Part shown: in pieces, positions 26,201 through 34,544 of the stretch | Position numbering within the stretch: the first letter of the stretch is position 1 | Layout: each line of letters opens with the position of its first letter | Assembly: GCF_002078605.1 (NCBI RefSeq) | Contig: NZ_MSJR01000003.1 | Span: 248,001-312,000 of the forward strand | Origin: Salegentibacter sediminis | Lineage (GTDB): Bacteria > Bacteroidota > Bacteroidia > Flavobacteriales > Flavobacteriaceae | DNA length: 64,000 bases | Reading direction: 5' to 3' | Position numbers and translations under genes: made by a program | The notes under the pieces: generated by a model | Databases searched by the model: none | Seen by the model: only the letters and a program-made list of their open reading frames with translations | Told to the model about the DNA's origin: nothing

Positions 26201-27613
26201 AAAGGTGAAGCCGATGTTCTTCGGAAAGCGATGGGGAAAAAGATCTTTGCCTTACTGGAACAACTCAAACCAAAATTCCTGGACGGAGGAGAAGCAAAAG
26301 GGCATCCGCGGGATGTTTTGGAGAAAATCTGGAAAGATTGGGAAGCCTTTGCTGCGTATGCTTTTAACAAATCGCATTCTACCTGTTATGCCTGGATTGC
26401 ATACCAAACCGCCTACTTAAAAGCCCATTATCCGGCCGAATATATGGCAGCGGTGCTTTCCAATAATATGAATGACATCAAGCAGGTGACCTTCTTTATG
26501 GAGGAATGTAAGCGAATGAAGCTTAATGTGCTTGGGCCCGATGTAAATGAATCTTACTACAAGTTTTCGGTAAATAAGGAAAATGCGGTACGCTTTGGAA
26601 TGGGGGCCATTAAAGGTGTTGGAGCCGGAGCGGTAGCCACTATAGTAGAAAACCGTAAAACCGAGGAAGGGCCGTACAAATCTATCTTTGATATGGCTAA
26701 GCGCATAGATTTGCGTGCCGCCAATAAAAAAGCTTTTGAGAATCTGGCCCTGGCAGGAGGCTTTGATGGGTTTGGCGATACCCACCGCGCTCAATACTTT
26801 CATGATGAGGGAGATGGGATAAGCTTTCTTGAGAAAGTGGTGAAATATGCCGCTAAATTTCAGGAAAATCAGAATTCCTCCCAGGTAAGCTTGTTTGGGG
26901 AAGCCAGCGAAGTGCAAATCCCAGAACCTGAAGTGCCTCCGTGTGAAGAATGGGGTACCATGGAAAAACTGCGTCGGGAAAAAGAAGTGGTAGGAATTTA
27001 TATTTCAGGACACCCTCTGGATGATTTCAGGCTGGAGATGAAGTATTTCTGCAATGCCGTACTCGCCGATCTGGAGGATCTGGAACGTTGTGTTAATCGT
27101 TCTCTAACTTTGGGAGGGGTGATAAGTGATGTGCAGCACCGAACCACCAAACAGGGACAGGGCTGGGCAATCTTTACGGTAGAAGATTACAATTCTTCTT
27201 ATGAGTTTAAGTTGTTTAAAGAGGAGTACCTTAAATTCAGACATTTTTTGGTGCCTAATTCCTTTGTTCATATAAAGATCAATATAAAAGAGGGCTGGCA
27301 TAATAAAGAAACCGGAAAAAAATTCGATCCTAAAATTCAATTTACAGATTTTATGCTGTTACACGAAGTGATGGATACCTTTGCAAAAAAGCTCACTATT
27401 CAACTTAATATTGACGACCTGAAAGAGGATAATATTCAGTGGATGAAGGAGACCTTTAGAAATCATCGCGGAAATCACATTCTGAATTTTGTGGTTTATG
27501 AGATGAAAGAACAGGTGAAACTGCATATGCCCAGCAGGAAACAGAAGGTGCAAATCTCGCAGGAATTGCTTACTGCTCTGGAAGAACAACAGGTTTTATA
27601 TAAGCTGAATTAG
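23222..27613 (+). CDS. dnaE: DNA polymerase III alpha subunit with N-terminal DEDDh exonuclease
   Basis: 1463 residues, about 300 more than E. coli DnaE. Residues 1-200 are an epsilon-like 3'-5' exonuclease: FDTETTG (D6, E8), VGQNVGFDLNIM, and the HxxxxD box HNATAD. From about 262 comes the PHP domain (AHLHNHSQFSIL, LTDHGNMMGAF), then the C-family polymerase with GPGRGSAAGSAVAYCLGIT and catalytic PDIDIDFDDE (D690, D692 and D694 region), the beta-clamp region and a C-terminal OB fold (LGGVISDVQHRTTKQGQGWA). It thus carries synthesis and proofreading on one chain. The start ATG at 23222 gives the exonuclease motif immediately. Confidence 0.96.
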   Translation: MYLIFDTETTGLPKRWNAPLTDTDNWPRCIQIAWQLHDEMGNLLESQDYLVKPEGFNIPFDAEKIHGISTELAEQEGISLMEVLEKFQAALDKTKFVVGQNVGFDLNIMGAEFYRKNVENSLQELPVLDTCTEITADLCKIPGGRGGRFKLPTLTELHEYLFDEPFGEAHNATADVEATTRCFLELIRRRAFSTNKLEMPAGYLERFEEHNPEPFQLIGLKHINLKKASERIRKELQKQQASEEITTEEIEENLQKLDEIPFAHLHNHSQFSILQSTISIKDLVEVAAKENMPAVALTDHGNMMGAFHFVKEVGDYNKSVKTKNEEALANNEPPVAKELKAVLGCEFFVCENHADKSRKDNGYQIVMLAKNKKGYHNLAKMSSKAYTDGFYYVPRIDKEIIKEYKEDIIVLTGNLYGEVPGKVLNVGENQAEEALLWWKEQFGDDLYIELMRHGQEEENRVNEVLVQFSKKHDVKLVASNNTYYCAKEDANAHDILLCVKDGEKQATPIGRGRGYRYGLPNQEYYFKSSEEMKNLFKDLPEAISNIKEIIDKIEPFELARDVLLPAFTIPDEFLHPEDNLDGGKRGENAYLKHITYEGAKDRYGEITPDIKERLDFELSVIENTGYPGYFLIVEDFIREARNMDVSVGPGRGSAAGSAVAYCLGITNIDPIKYDLLFERFLNPDRVSMPDIDIDFDDEGRSRVMDYVIQKYGANQVAQIITYGTMAAKSSIRDTARVLDLPLMDADRISKLIPNMAKLSKIFGMEEKDLKKKFRSEELDKVNELLNISEGDDLEAQTVNQARILEGSVRNTGIHACGVIITPSDITNYVPVSVAKDSELYVTQFDNSVVENAGLLKMDFLGLKTLTLIKDTVKIVKGRHDIDLDPDSFPLDDEETYKLFQRGETVGIFQYESPGMQKHMKDLKPTVFDDLIAMNALYRPGPMEYIPSFIARKHGQEEIAYDLPDMEEYLQETYGITVYQEQVMLLSQKLAGFTKGEADVLRKAMGKKIFALLEQLKPKFLDGGEAKGHPRDVLEKIWKDWEAFAAYAFNKSHSTCYAWIAYQTAYLKAHYPAEYMAAVLSNNMNDIKQVTFFMEECKRMKLNVLGPDVNESYYKFSVNKENAVRFGMGAIKGVGAGAVATIVENRKTEEGPYKSIFDMAKRIDLRAANKKAFENLALAGGFDGFGDTHRAQYFHDEGDGISFLEKVVKYAAKFQENQNSSQVSLFGEASEVQIPEPEVPPCEEWGTMEKLRREKEVVGIYISGHPLDDFRLEMKYFCNAVLADLEDLERCVNRSLTLGGVISDVQHRTTKQGQGWAIFTVEDYNSSYEFKLFKEEYLKFRHFLVPNSFVHIKINIKEGWHNKETGKKFDPKIQFTDFMLLHEVMDTFAKKLTIQLNIDDLKEDNIQWMKETFRNHRGNHILNFVVYEMKEQVKLHMPSRKQKVQISQELLTALEEQQVLYKLN

Positions 27614-27748
27614 CCGAATTTACTGGAATAAAGACACCTAATGTTCTCATAATGAAATACAATATTGAGTTTGTAAGGAAACCGAAAATATTTGACTAAT
27701 TTTACAATTGATTTAAACGAAACACAAAACGTTATAAAAACAAATATT

Positions 27749-28066
27749 ATGGCAATTGAAATAACCGATGCTACTTTTGAAGAAAAAGTATTAAAAAGTG
27801 ATAAACCAGTTTTAGTAGATTTTTGGGCTGCATGGTGCGGACCTTGTAGAATGGTGGGACCTATCATTGAGGAAATTAGTGAAGAATATGATGGGAAAGC
27901 CGTGGTTGCAAAACTTGATGTAGATGCCAACCAGGAATTTGCCGCAAAGTACGGGGTACGTAACATCCCAACGGTTCTTATTTTCCAAAACGGAGAGGTT
28001 GTAGGCCGTCAGGTTGGAGTAGCTCCAAAAAATACTTATGCTGAGGCTTTAGATCAACTTATGTAG
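27749..28066 (+). CDS. trxA: Thioredoxin
   Basis: 105 residues from the ATG at 27749 (MAIEITDATFEEKVL); an upstream TTG in the same frame would add 19 residues unlike any thioredoxin. The active site is WCGPC with C30 and C33, preceded by VDFWAAW, and the cis-proline segment is GVRNIPTVLIF. It reduces protein disulfides in the cytoplasm. It follows dnaE by 135 bp and ends at its own terminator. Confidence 0.96.
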   Translation: MAIEITDATFEEKVLKSDKPVLVDFWAAWCGPCRMVGPIIEEISEEYDGKAVVAKLDVDANQEFAAKYGVRNIPTVLIFQNGEVVGRQVGVAPKNTYAEALDQLM

Positions 28067-28090
28067 TTGTTTGCAAGCATATATAACTTT

Positions 28091-28118
28091 AAAAATCCCG
28101 GTCTATCCGGGATTTTTT
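28091..28118 (+). terminator. Terminator after trxA
   Basis: AAAATCCCGG-tctat-CCGGGATTTT with T7, 25 bp after the trxA stop. It also argues against the first ATG (28120) of the next frame being a real start. Confidence 0.92.
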
Positions 28119-28143
28119 TATGTCTAATCGCTATCTTAGAGCA

Positions 28144-29073
28144 ATGGACTTAAAACGGGAAATACATAAACTATCAGGATTTTCTAATCTCGACCTGTTA
28201 GCCCGGCAGGTGGTAGAAGGTTATATCTCTGGAATACATAAAAGTCCGTTTCATGGTTTTTCTGCAGAGTTTGCTGAACATAAGATCTACAATGCTGGAG
28301 AAAGCACCAAGCATATTGACTGGAAGCTCTACGCCAGGACCGATAAGCTTTATACCCGGCGATATGAAGAGGAAACCAACCTTAGGTGTCATTTTATCAT
28401 AGATAATTCGGCTTCCATGCATTACCCAAAACTGGAGCAATTCAGTATAGATTCTTTAAATAAGATTGGATTTTCGGCTTTAGCAACGGCCAGTATAATG
28501 CAAATTTTAAAGCGGCAGCGGGATGCTATGGGTTTAAGTATTTATAGTGATAAATTTGAGTTTTACGCTCCGGAAATGGGCAGTGAAAGGCACTATTTTA
28601 TGTTGCTGAATGCCCTGGAACAAATGCTCCTTAAAGGAGGACAAAAAAAAGCGACAGATACTTATACCTATCTTCATCAGATCGCCGAGAAATTAAAGCG
28701 GCGTTCCCTGGTTTTGTTGTTTACAGATATGTTTCAGGCCGATGCTGAAGAAGGTGAACTCTTTGAAGCTCTAAGACATTTGAAATATAACAGGCACGAG
28801 GTGGTTCTCTTTCACGTTCTGGATAAAAAAAAAGAGCTAAACTTTGACTTTGATAACAGCCCCAGACGATTTACCGATGTGGAAACCGGTGCAGAGATAG
28901 ATCTTTATTCGGAAAATATTCAGGAAAGCTACAGAAAAGCGGTAGAGCAATACGTAAACGATCTGAAAATGGAGTGTGCAAAATATAAGATAAGCTATGT
29001 ACAAGCCGATATCAATAAAAATTTTGATAATATTCTCACTGCTTATATGCTTGAAAGACAAAAGCTTGTCTAG
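28144..29073 (+). CDS. DUF58 domain protein with VWA-like fold
   Basis: 309 residues from the ATG at 28144 (MDLKREIHKL), chosen because the ATG 24 bp earlier abuts the trxA terminator. The DUF58 signature EHKIYNAGESTKHIDWKLYARTDKLYTRRYEEE is present in parts, followed by a von Willebrand A-like core with the metal site CHFIIDNSASM and later LVLLFTDMF. Such proteins normally work with a MoxR AAA+ ATPase in protein maturation or stress (Bat-type systems). No moxR or bat genes are adjacent here, so it is a solitary copy. It lies just before tRNA-Asp. Confidence 0.88.
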   Translation: MDLKREIHKLSGFSNLDLLARQVVEGYISGIHKSPFHGFSAEFAEHKIYNAGESTKHIDWKLYARTDKLYTRRYEEETNLRCHFIIDNSASMHYPKLEQFSIDSLNKIGFSALATASIMQILKRQRDAMGLSIYSDKFEFYAPEMGSERHYFMLLNALEQMLLKGGQKKATDTYTYLHQIAEKLKRRSLVLLFTDMFQADAEEGELFEALRHLKYNRHEVVLFHVLDKKKELNFDFDNSPRRFTDVETGAEIDLYSENIQESYRKAVEQYVNDLKMECAKYKISYVQADINKNFDNILTAYMLERQKLV

Positions 29074-29111
29074 GGTGTAAAAAATAAGCTTGAAAAAAGT
29101 AAAAAAAAGGT

Positions 29112-29141
29112 TTGTGTAATCTAAAATCGGTAGTATATTTG
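29112..29141 (+). promoter_or_regulatory. Promoter of tRNA-Asp
   Basis: TTG (29112-29114), a 19-bp spacer, then TATATTTG (29134-29141): an exact match to the Bacteroidota housekeeping consensus, ending 18 bp before the tRNA. Confidence 0.85.
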
Positions 29142-29159
29142 CCCTCGCAATAACGCAAC

Positions 29160-29233
29160 GGTCTGGTAGTTCAGTTGGTTAGAATACCTGCCTGTCACGC
29201 AGGGGGTCGCGAGTTCGAGTCTCGTCCAGACCG
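29160..29233 (+). tRNA. tRNA-Asp (anticodon GTC)
   Basis: A 74-base cloverleaf: acceptor stem GGTCTGG/CCAGACC with discriminator G, D arm with AGTTGGTTA, anticodon stem CCTGC/GCAGG with loop CTGTCAC (anticodon GTC at 29194-29196), and T arm GAGTTCGAGTCTC. CCA is not encoded. A terminator follows. Confidence 0.97.
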
Positions 29234-29246
29234 CAAAGTTGCAAAG

Positions 29247-29274
29247 AAGCTCCTCAAAATGGGGGGCTTTTTTT
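29247..29274 (+). terminator. Terminator after tRNA-Asp
   Basis: AAGCTCC and GGGGGCTT form a short stem with an A-rich loop, followed by T7. Confidence 0.7.
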
Positions 29275-29301
29275 GGCGCTAAAGATTAGTTGTGTTGTTT
29301 G

Positions 29302-29427
29302 TCCCGATTATTCGGGATTGTGTAGTTAACCATTGAAATTCCTGGACTTCCAGGATTTCATGGTCGACTGATGAGAAGCTTTTTTCCGCTTTGCGGGAAG
29401 AGGCTTTTTTGTTTTTGGAAGGTTTTT
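29302..29427. repeat. Hairpin-rich intergenic segment, copy A of the PUL1-flanking repeat
   Basis: The 355-bp gap between tRNA-Asp and the sigma gene holds three hairpins in a row: TCCCGA-ttat-TCGGGA (29302-29317), CCTGGA-ct-TCCAGG (29341-29354), and a terminator-like stem CCCGC/GCGGG region within 29377-29413 followed by T6. The last part, up to about 29427, recurs almost unchanged near 39.21-39.26 kb. No gene directly upstream needs this terminator. The rest, 29428-29588, is AT-rich leader of the sigma gene. Confidence 0.65.
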
Positions 29428-29588
29428 GAAAATCCCTCTTTCTCCCGGGAATCTTGAGGCTATTTACCTTGCTTTGAGGTGGGGTTTCCTGATTTTAATT
29501 AACATTAATTTCAAGAAATAATATTCTTTTCTTCTTTTATTTTGATTAACAAAATTTTAAGTTTACCCGTGATAAAATTTAATTACGA

Positions 29589-30125
29589 TTGGAAAGGGTA
29601 GATACATATTTTTTAGTGGAAGCACTCAAGGCTGGGAGCTTGCCTGCACTGGAAAAAGTGTATAAAGACTATTATTCCAAATTATATGAATTTGCCATTA
29701 AATTTGGTAATTCTAAAACTGAAGCTAATGATTTTGTTCAACAAAGCTTTCTTAAATTATGGGAGAATAGAGAACTTCTCAAGGAAGATGTATTGTTTGA
29801 CAAGCAAATTTTTGTGATATGCAAAAACATCATTATTAATCAGCAAAAAAGAGATCTGAAATTCACCCGAATTTCCGGTAATCCAGATTCATATATACCA
29901 GATTCTTCTTCTCCTGAAGAAAATGAGGATGAGCGGTATCAACAAAATAAAAACCGATTTGATAAGATAATAGCTGAGATGCCTGAGAAAAGGAAAGAAA
30001 TTTTTCTTATGCACAAGATCAATAACCTTAGCTATGAGGAGATCTCTGAAAATCTGGGCATTTCAAAGAAAACCATCGCAAATCAAATTTACCTGGCTAC
30101 TTTATTTTTAAAAGGAAAAATTTAA
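29589..30125 (+). CDS. ECF-type RNA polymerase sigma-70 factor
   Basis: 178 residues. Region 2 (about 20-90) has ALEKVYKDYYSKLYEFA and NDFVQQSFLKLWENRELL; region 4 (about 115-178) has MPEKRKEIFLMHKINNLSYE and EISENLGISKKTIANQI, a clear HTH. The only available start is TTG at 29589: there is an in-frame stop 9 bp before and no internal ATG before region 2. The gene precedes a FecR anti-sigma gene and a SusC with an STN domain, the standard trans-envelope signalling set, so it should transcribe the PUL1 susC operon when the outer-membrane receptor binds its glycan. Confidence 0.9.
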   Translation: MERVDTYFLVEALKAGSLPALEKVYKDYYSKLYEFAIKFGNSKTEANDFVQQSFLKLWENRELLKEDVLFDKQIFVICKNIIINQQKRDLKFTRISGNPDSYIPDSSSPEENEDERYQQNKNRFDKIIAEMPEKRKEIFLMHKINNLSYEEISENLGISKKTIANQIYLATLFLKGKI

Positions 30126-30203
30126 ATTCTGAATTTTTTCTCTTTTCCTTAGGAACTTTCCATTACTCAATTGTTATAGTAGTATAATCCTATATTTAAA
30201 AAG

Positions 30204-31067
30204 GTGAAAAATTACGATTCCGATATTAATCAAGAGATGGAAAGAGCCTGGAAGGGCAGTTATGAAAACCTGTCGGAAGACGTTATAGAGGATTCCTGGA
30301 ATGATTTTTCGAAAACGATTTCTAAGAAAAAAAATCACAAAAAGTCACATTTAATCAAAATATATTCAGCAGCGGCAATTTTTGTTGCCCTTTTAGCGGG
30401 ATATGCTTACCTCTCTCTTTCGGAAAGTTCCATGCATATAGTTAATAACTCAATTGCTAATAAAGAAGTTAATCTGCCTGATGGGAGTTTGGTGATCTTG
30501 CAGCCGGGGTCGGAGATTGAATATGCAAAGGAATTTGAAAAAAGAAATGTTTCTTTGAAAGGAAATGCTTTTTTCGATGTTGTACGGGATACTTTAAAAA
30601 GATTTGAAGTTAAAACCCAGGCAACAACTACTACCGTTCTAGGGACTTCTTTCTTAATCGAAGAAGAGGATGAAAATGCAAGTAATACACGGGTAACTCT
30701 TTTCTCGGGTCGAGTCCTGGTTTCCATTAAGGATAAAGCTGAATCTTTTGCTATTATCCCTGGAGAATCATTGGTTTATAAAAACGGTCGTACTTCAATA
30801 GAAAAATTTGAGACGATTTTGTCTTTTGAGGCAGGAAATAAATTCATCGATGTCAATTATCTGGAGATAGAAAAACTGTTTGATTTTCTAAGCGACCGGT
30901 TTGGATATGAATTCCATACTGATTCAATAATGGAAAACAAAAGAGTGACCTTAAGAATCAATAAATCTGATTCCCTCGAACAAGTTTTAAATATCCTATC
31001 AATAATAAATAAAACCAATTATGAAGTGAACAAGGAACAAAAGAAAGTGACAATATTTAAAAAATAA
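30204..31067 (+). CDS. FecR-type anti-sigma factor
   Basis: 287 residues from a GTG start. A short cytoplasmic N-terminus (about 1-50) that would hold the sigma factor is followed by one transmembrane helix (about 52-72, IYSAAAIFVALLAGYAYLSL), then a periplasmic FecR domain with KEVNLPDGSLVILQPGSEIE, FDVVRDTLKRFEVKT and TTTVLGTSFLI, and a C-terminal STN-like domain (YLEIEKLFDFLSDRFGYEFH ... VLNILSIINKTNYEV). It should pass the signal from the SusC STN domain to the sigma factor encoded 78 bp upstream. A terminator follows. Confidence 0.9.
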   Translation: MKNYDSDINQEMERAWKGSYENLSEDVIEDSWNDFSKTISKKKNHKKSHLIKIYSAAAIFVALLAGYAYLSLSESSMHIVNNSIANKEVNLPDGSLVILQPGSEIEYAKEFEKRNVSLKGNAFFDVVRDTLKRFEVKTQATTTTVLGTSFLIEEEDENASNTRVTLFSGRVLVSIKDKAESFAIIPGESLVYKNGRTSIEKFETILSFEAGNKFIDVNYLEIEKLFDFLSDRFGYEFHTDSIMENKRVTLRINKSDSLEQVLNILSIINKTNYEVNKEQKKVTIFKK

Positions 31068-31102
31068 AAAGAGTCCGCCACGATCAAATAGAGGACTCTT
31101 TT
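31067..31102 (+). terminator. Terminator between fecR and susC of PUL1
   Basis: AAAAGAGTCC and GGACTCTTTT form a perfect 10-bp stem over a 16-nt loop. It overlaps the end of fecR and separates the regulator genes from susC, which must then have its own promoter in 31103-31180. Confidence 0.88.
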
Positions 31103-31180
31103 ATAAAAATTCAAAATAAAGCACAAACGACTTTAGCGGGTCGAGAGGCTTTCTATTTCCCAAATTTAACTAAATTCAAT

Positions 31181-34100
31181 ATGAAGAAACTAATTTTTAC
31201 ACTGTTTTTTTGTTGGTCTTTAACCGGTTTTTCTCAGGAAATTTCCGTTTCGTTCGAAAATCCCAGTTTAAATCAAATTATCGCTGAGATTGAAGGTAAG
31301 ACCGATTACAAATTTGCATTCGCAAGCAATATAAACCCAAAAGCCCAGGTAGCTGGAGCCTTTAATTTTACGAACCAGGAACTATCTGTGGTACTGGCTG
31401 AGCTTTCTCAGGCTACGAGGTATAATTTTAAAATAGTAGGAAATAATATCACCCTTACTTTAGATGCTGCCGCTTCTCAGGATGATACAGTAGAAGGACA
31501 GGTGCAGGATGAAAATGGCATGCCTTTACCCGGGGCTACCGTCATTGAAAAAGGAACTTCAAATGGGGTAAACACCGATTTTGATGGTAATTTCAGCTTG
31601 AATGTTTCAGAGCCTAATGTCACTCTGCTTATTTCCTTTATAGGATATGAAACAAAGGAAGTAAATTTTAATACCAGTACTTTCCAGGTTATCACTATGG
31701 AAGAGAGTGCTAGTGCTCTTGATGAAGTTATAGTCACAGCCCTTGGTATAAAACGACAGGAAAAGGCCTTAGGGTATGCCACCCAAAAAGTACAGGGGGA
31801 AGAGCTAACCACTGTAAAAGGGGTAGATGTAGGAACTTCTTTAACAGGGAAGGTTGCCGGATTATTAGTGAAAAACAGTACCGAGTTCACCGCTGCTCCT
31901 GAAATTGAATTACGTGGTGAGAATCCCTTAATTGTTATTGATGGAGTGCCTTATGGGAATATGAGCTTAAGAGATATTCCCTCTGATGATATCGAAACTA
32001 TTGATGTCTTAAAAGGAGCTACAGCCTCGGCACTGTACGGATTTAGAGGTGATAGTGGTGCAATTATGATTACCACTAAGAAAGGTGCTAAGAACCAGGG
32101 CTTAAGTGTTTCCTTAAATAGTAGTACTATGTTTACTGCGGGATACCTTGCCATCCCTGAAACACAATCTACTTACGGAAGGAAGGTGAATACCAATACC
32201 AACGAATATGTGAGATCTGGTAATGGTTCCTGGGGACCTCCATTAGAAGGCCAGGAAGTAATTCAGTGGGATCCGGTTTCAAAATCTATGCAACCCATGC
32301 CGTTTACTGCAAGAGGGAAGGATAATTTCGCCAACTTCCTTGAGCAGGGCCATATTCTGAATAATAATATTAGCGTTGTTCAACAGGGGGAAAACGGGAG
32401 CCTTCGTTCTTCGGCATCCTGGGTTAATAATAAGGGACAATACCCTAATTCAGACTTTGATAAATTAACTTATAGTTTATCAGGAGATATGACAGCCGGA
32501 AGGTTTAATTTATCTTCTTCTATCTCCTACAATAAACAAGATTCTCCAAATATTGGATTTAGTGGTTATACCGGTTATGATCCTATGTATAATATTCTGG
32601 TTTGGGCCTCTCCAGACTATGATATAAGAGATTATAAGGACTACTGGTTAGTAGAAAATGAGGTACAGAATAGTAGTTATACTTCCATTAATAATAACCC
32701 GTATTTCGATAGGAATGAGAGAATTCATGAATTAAATAAAGATATCTTTAATGGATTTTTCTCTGCAGGTTATGAGTTGACTCCCTGGTTGAATGCAACT
32801 TTTCGTACAGGATACGACTCCTATACCAACAGGCAGGTAGTACGCATTTCAAAAGGGTCTTTCCAGGGAGGGGGTACCTCCACCGTTATTGAGGGAGGCT
32901 CTCAGATATGGGGAGAATCTCAAAAAGGATCTTTTAATATAGGTATTGGCCGTGGGTATAGTATAAACAGTGATTTCCTATTATCAGCCGATCATGAATT
33001 TGGAGATTTTAATTTAGAAGGTTTAGCCGGTGGTACTATTTTTTATACGCAAGACGAAGGTATAGAATCAAGAACACAAGCCGGTCTTTCGGTTCCGGGG
33101 TTTTATTCCCTTAAAGGATCGGTTAACCCTCCAGCGGTTAATTCCCGCTTATATAAAAGACAGGTTAACAGTTTGTACGGTAGACTTTCGGCATCATGGA
33201 ACGATATCGCCTTTTTAGAAGGAACTTTAAGAAATGACTGGAGTTCAACATTACCTGAATCTACCAGATCTTATCTATATCCTTCGGTAGCCACAAGTTT
33301 TGTGGTTTCAGAAGTACTTCCGGAGATCGATTGGCTTTCCTTTTGGAAGCTTCGGGGTTCCTGGACCTCATCCAAGACTCCGGCGGGTATTTATGCAACC
33401 AATAATATTTACAATATCACCAATAACGCCTGGGATAATTTAAGCGCTGCTACATTTCCTAACGTTATTAGAGGAACTGATGTTCGACCCGAATCTTCTT
33501 CCACATTTGAAGTTGGTACTGTTTTGAATGTACTCAACAACAGAGCTAAATTCGATGTTACTTATTATGCAAAGAGAATGTACGATTTCCTAAGATCTAC
33601 CAGCATTAGTCCGGCTTCCGGATATACCTCCAATTACGTGAACACAGATGAGGAAATTACCAGAAGAGGTGTTGAGATCGCTGCAAATATTAATCCGGTA
33701 AGAACAGAGGACTGGAGATGGGATATTTCATTTAACTGGTCTAAATATGCCAGATATTACACGCAATTGGATGATGAGTTCTCTCCAGATCAGATCTGGG
33801 TGAAGGAAGGAGAGCGTGTAGACCATTTTACACTAAACGAATTTCAGAGAGACGCCCAGGGAAATATTATTCACCTTAACGGGCTTCCACAGTATAATCC
33901 ATTTCACTCCCTATACGGATATTCGGACCCCGATTGGATTTGGGGATTGGGGACCGCATTAAAATATAAGGACTTTAGCCTAAGCATTTCCATGGATGGA
34001 CGCGTGGGCGGTTTAGCTCAAACCACAACAGAAATGTATATGTGGCAATCTGGTAACCACCCCGATTCGGTAACCGAAGAGCGTTATCTGGATGCTACTA

Positions 34101-34516
34101 CCGGGACAGCTAATTATATAGCCGAAGGGGTAAAGGTTGTTTCAGGAGAAGTTGCCTATGATACGTATGGTAATATTACCAGTGATACAAGGGAATTTGC
34201 TCCAAATGATGTCGCAGTAACCTATGAGAATTGGGTTAAAAGAGCTCATAAAGGCAATGCATGGTGGGGACCACCATCTCCATTGGAAACTTATAGTACA
34301 ACTTTTCTAAAGTTGAGAGAAATAAGTCTGTCTTATAATCTCCCACAAACTTTCAATGATCTTATTGGAGCTTCTTCAGGCTCTGTGTCGGCTATCGGGC
34401 AAAACCTTGCGCTATGGGCAAAGGATTTTAAATATTCTGATCCTGATGGGGGTTCTGATAATTTTAGTGATCCCTCGCAACGCTATTTAGGTTTGAACAT
34501 TAACCTAACATTTTAA
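31181..34516 (+). CDS. SusC-type TonB-dependent transporter with STN signalling domain (PUL1)
   Basis: 1111 residues. Signal peptide (1-18), then an STN domain (about 20-95; NQIIAEIEGKTDYKFAFASN, LSVVLAELSQATRYNFKIVG) that contacts FecR, a carboxypeptidase-like beta-sandwich (VEGQVQDENGMPLPGATVIE ... LLISFIGYETKEV), a plug starting DEVIVTALGIKRQEKALGYA, and a 22-strand barrel with PSQRYLGLNINLTF at the end. It imports oligosaccharides across the outer membrane using TonB energy and reports binding to the sigma/FecR pair. Next to susD and a GH16 gene, so the cargo is probably a beta-glucan. Confidence 0.94.
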   Translation: MKKLIFTLFFCWSLTGFSQEISVSFENPSLNQIIAEIEGKTDYKFAFASNINPKAQVAGAFNFTNQELSVVLAELSQATRYNFKIVGNNITLTLDAAASQDDTVEGQVQDENGMPLPGATVIEKGTSNGVNTDFDGNFSLNVSEPNVTLLISFIGYETKEVNFNTSTFQVITMEESASALDEVIVTALGIKRQEKALGYATQKVQGEELTTVKGVDVGTSLTGKVAGLLVKNSTEFTAAPEIELRGENPLIVIDGVPYGNMSLRDIPSDDIETIDVLKGATASALYGFRGDSGAIMITTKKGAKNQGLSVSLNSSTMFTAGYLAIPETQSTYGRKVNTNTNEYVRSGNGSWGPPLEGQEVIQWDPVSKSMQPMPFTARGKDNFANFLEQGHILNNNISVVQQGENGSLRSSASWVNNKGQYPNSDFDKLTYSLSGDMTAGRFNLSSSISYNKQDSPNIGFSGYTGYDPMYNILVWASPDYDIRDYKDYWLVENEVQNSSYTSINNNPYFDRNERIHELNKDIFNGFFSAGYELTPWLNATFRTGYDSYTNRQVVRISKGSFQGGGTSTVIEGGSQIWGESQKGSFNIGIGRGYSINSDFLLSADHEFGDFNLEGLAGGTIFYTQDEGIESRTQAGLSVPGFYSLKGSVNPPAVNSRLYKRQVNSLYGRLSASWNDIAFLEGTLRNDWSSTLPESTRSYLYPSVATSFVVSEVLPEIDWLSFWKLRGSWTSSKTPAGIYATNNIYNITNNAWDNLSAATFPNVIRGTDVRPESSSTFEVGTVLNVLNNRAKFDVTYYAKRMYDFLRSTSISPASGYTSNYVNTDEEITRRGVEIAANINPVRTEDWRWDISFNWSKYARYYTQLDDEFSPDQIWVKEGERVDHFTLNEFQRDAQGNIIHLNGLPQYNPFHSLYGYSDPDWIWGLGTALKYKDFSLSISMDGRVGGLAQTTTEMYMWQSGNHPDSVTEERYLDATTGTANYIAEGVKVVSGEVAYDTYGNITSDTREFAPNDVAVTYENWVKRAHKGNAWWGPPSPLETYSTTFLKLREISLSYNLPQTFNDLIGASSGSVSAIGQNLALWAKDFKYSDPDGGSDNFSDPSQRYLGLNINLTF

Positions 34517-34544
34517 TGAAGATTGAAATATAAATTTTAAGAAG

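Noticed and set aside
27692-27748. TTG-started extension of thioredoxin
   Set aside because: The 19 extra residues have no thioredoxin similarity and no export-signal character; the ATG at 27749 gives a standard 105-residue protein.
28120-28143. First ATG of the DUF58 frame
   Set aside because: It lies directly on the T tract of the trxA terminator, leaving no leader; the ATG at 28144 is preferred.
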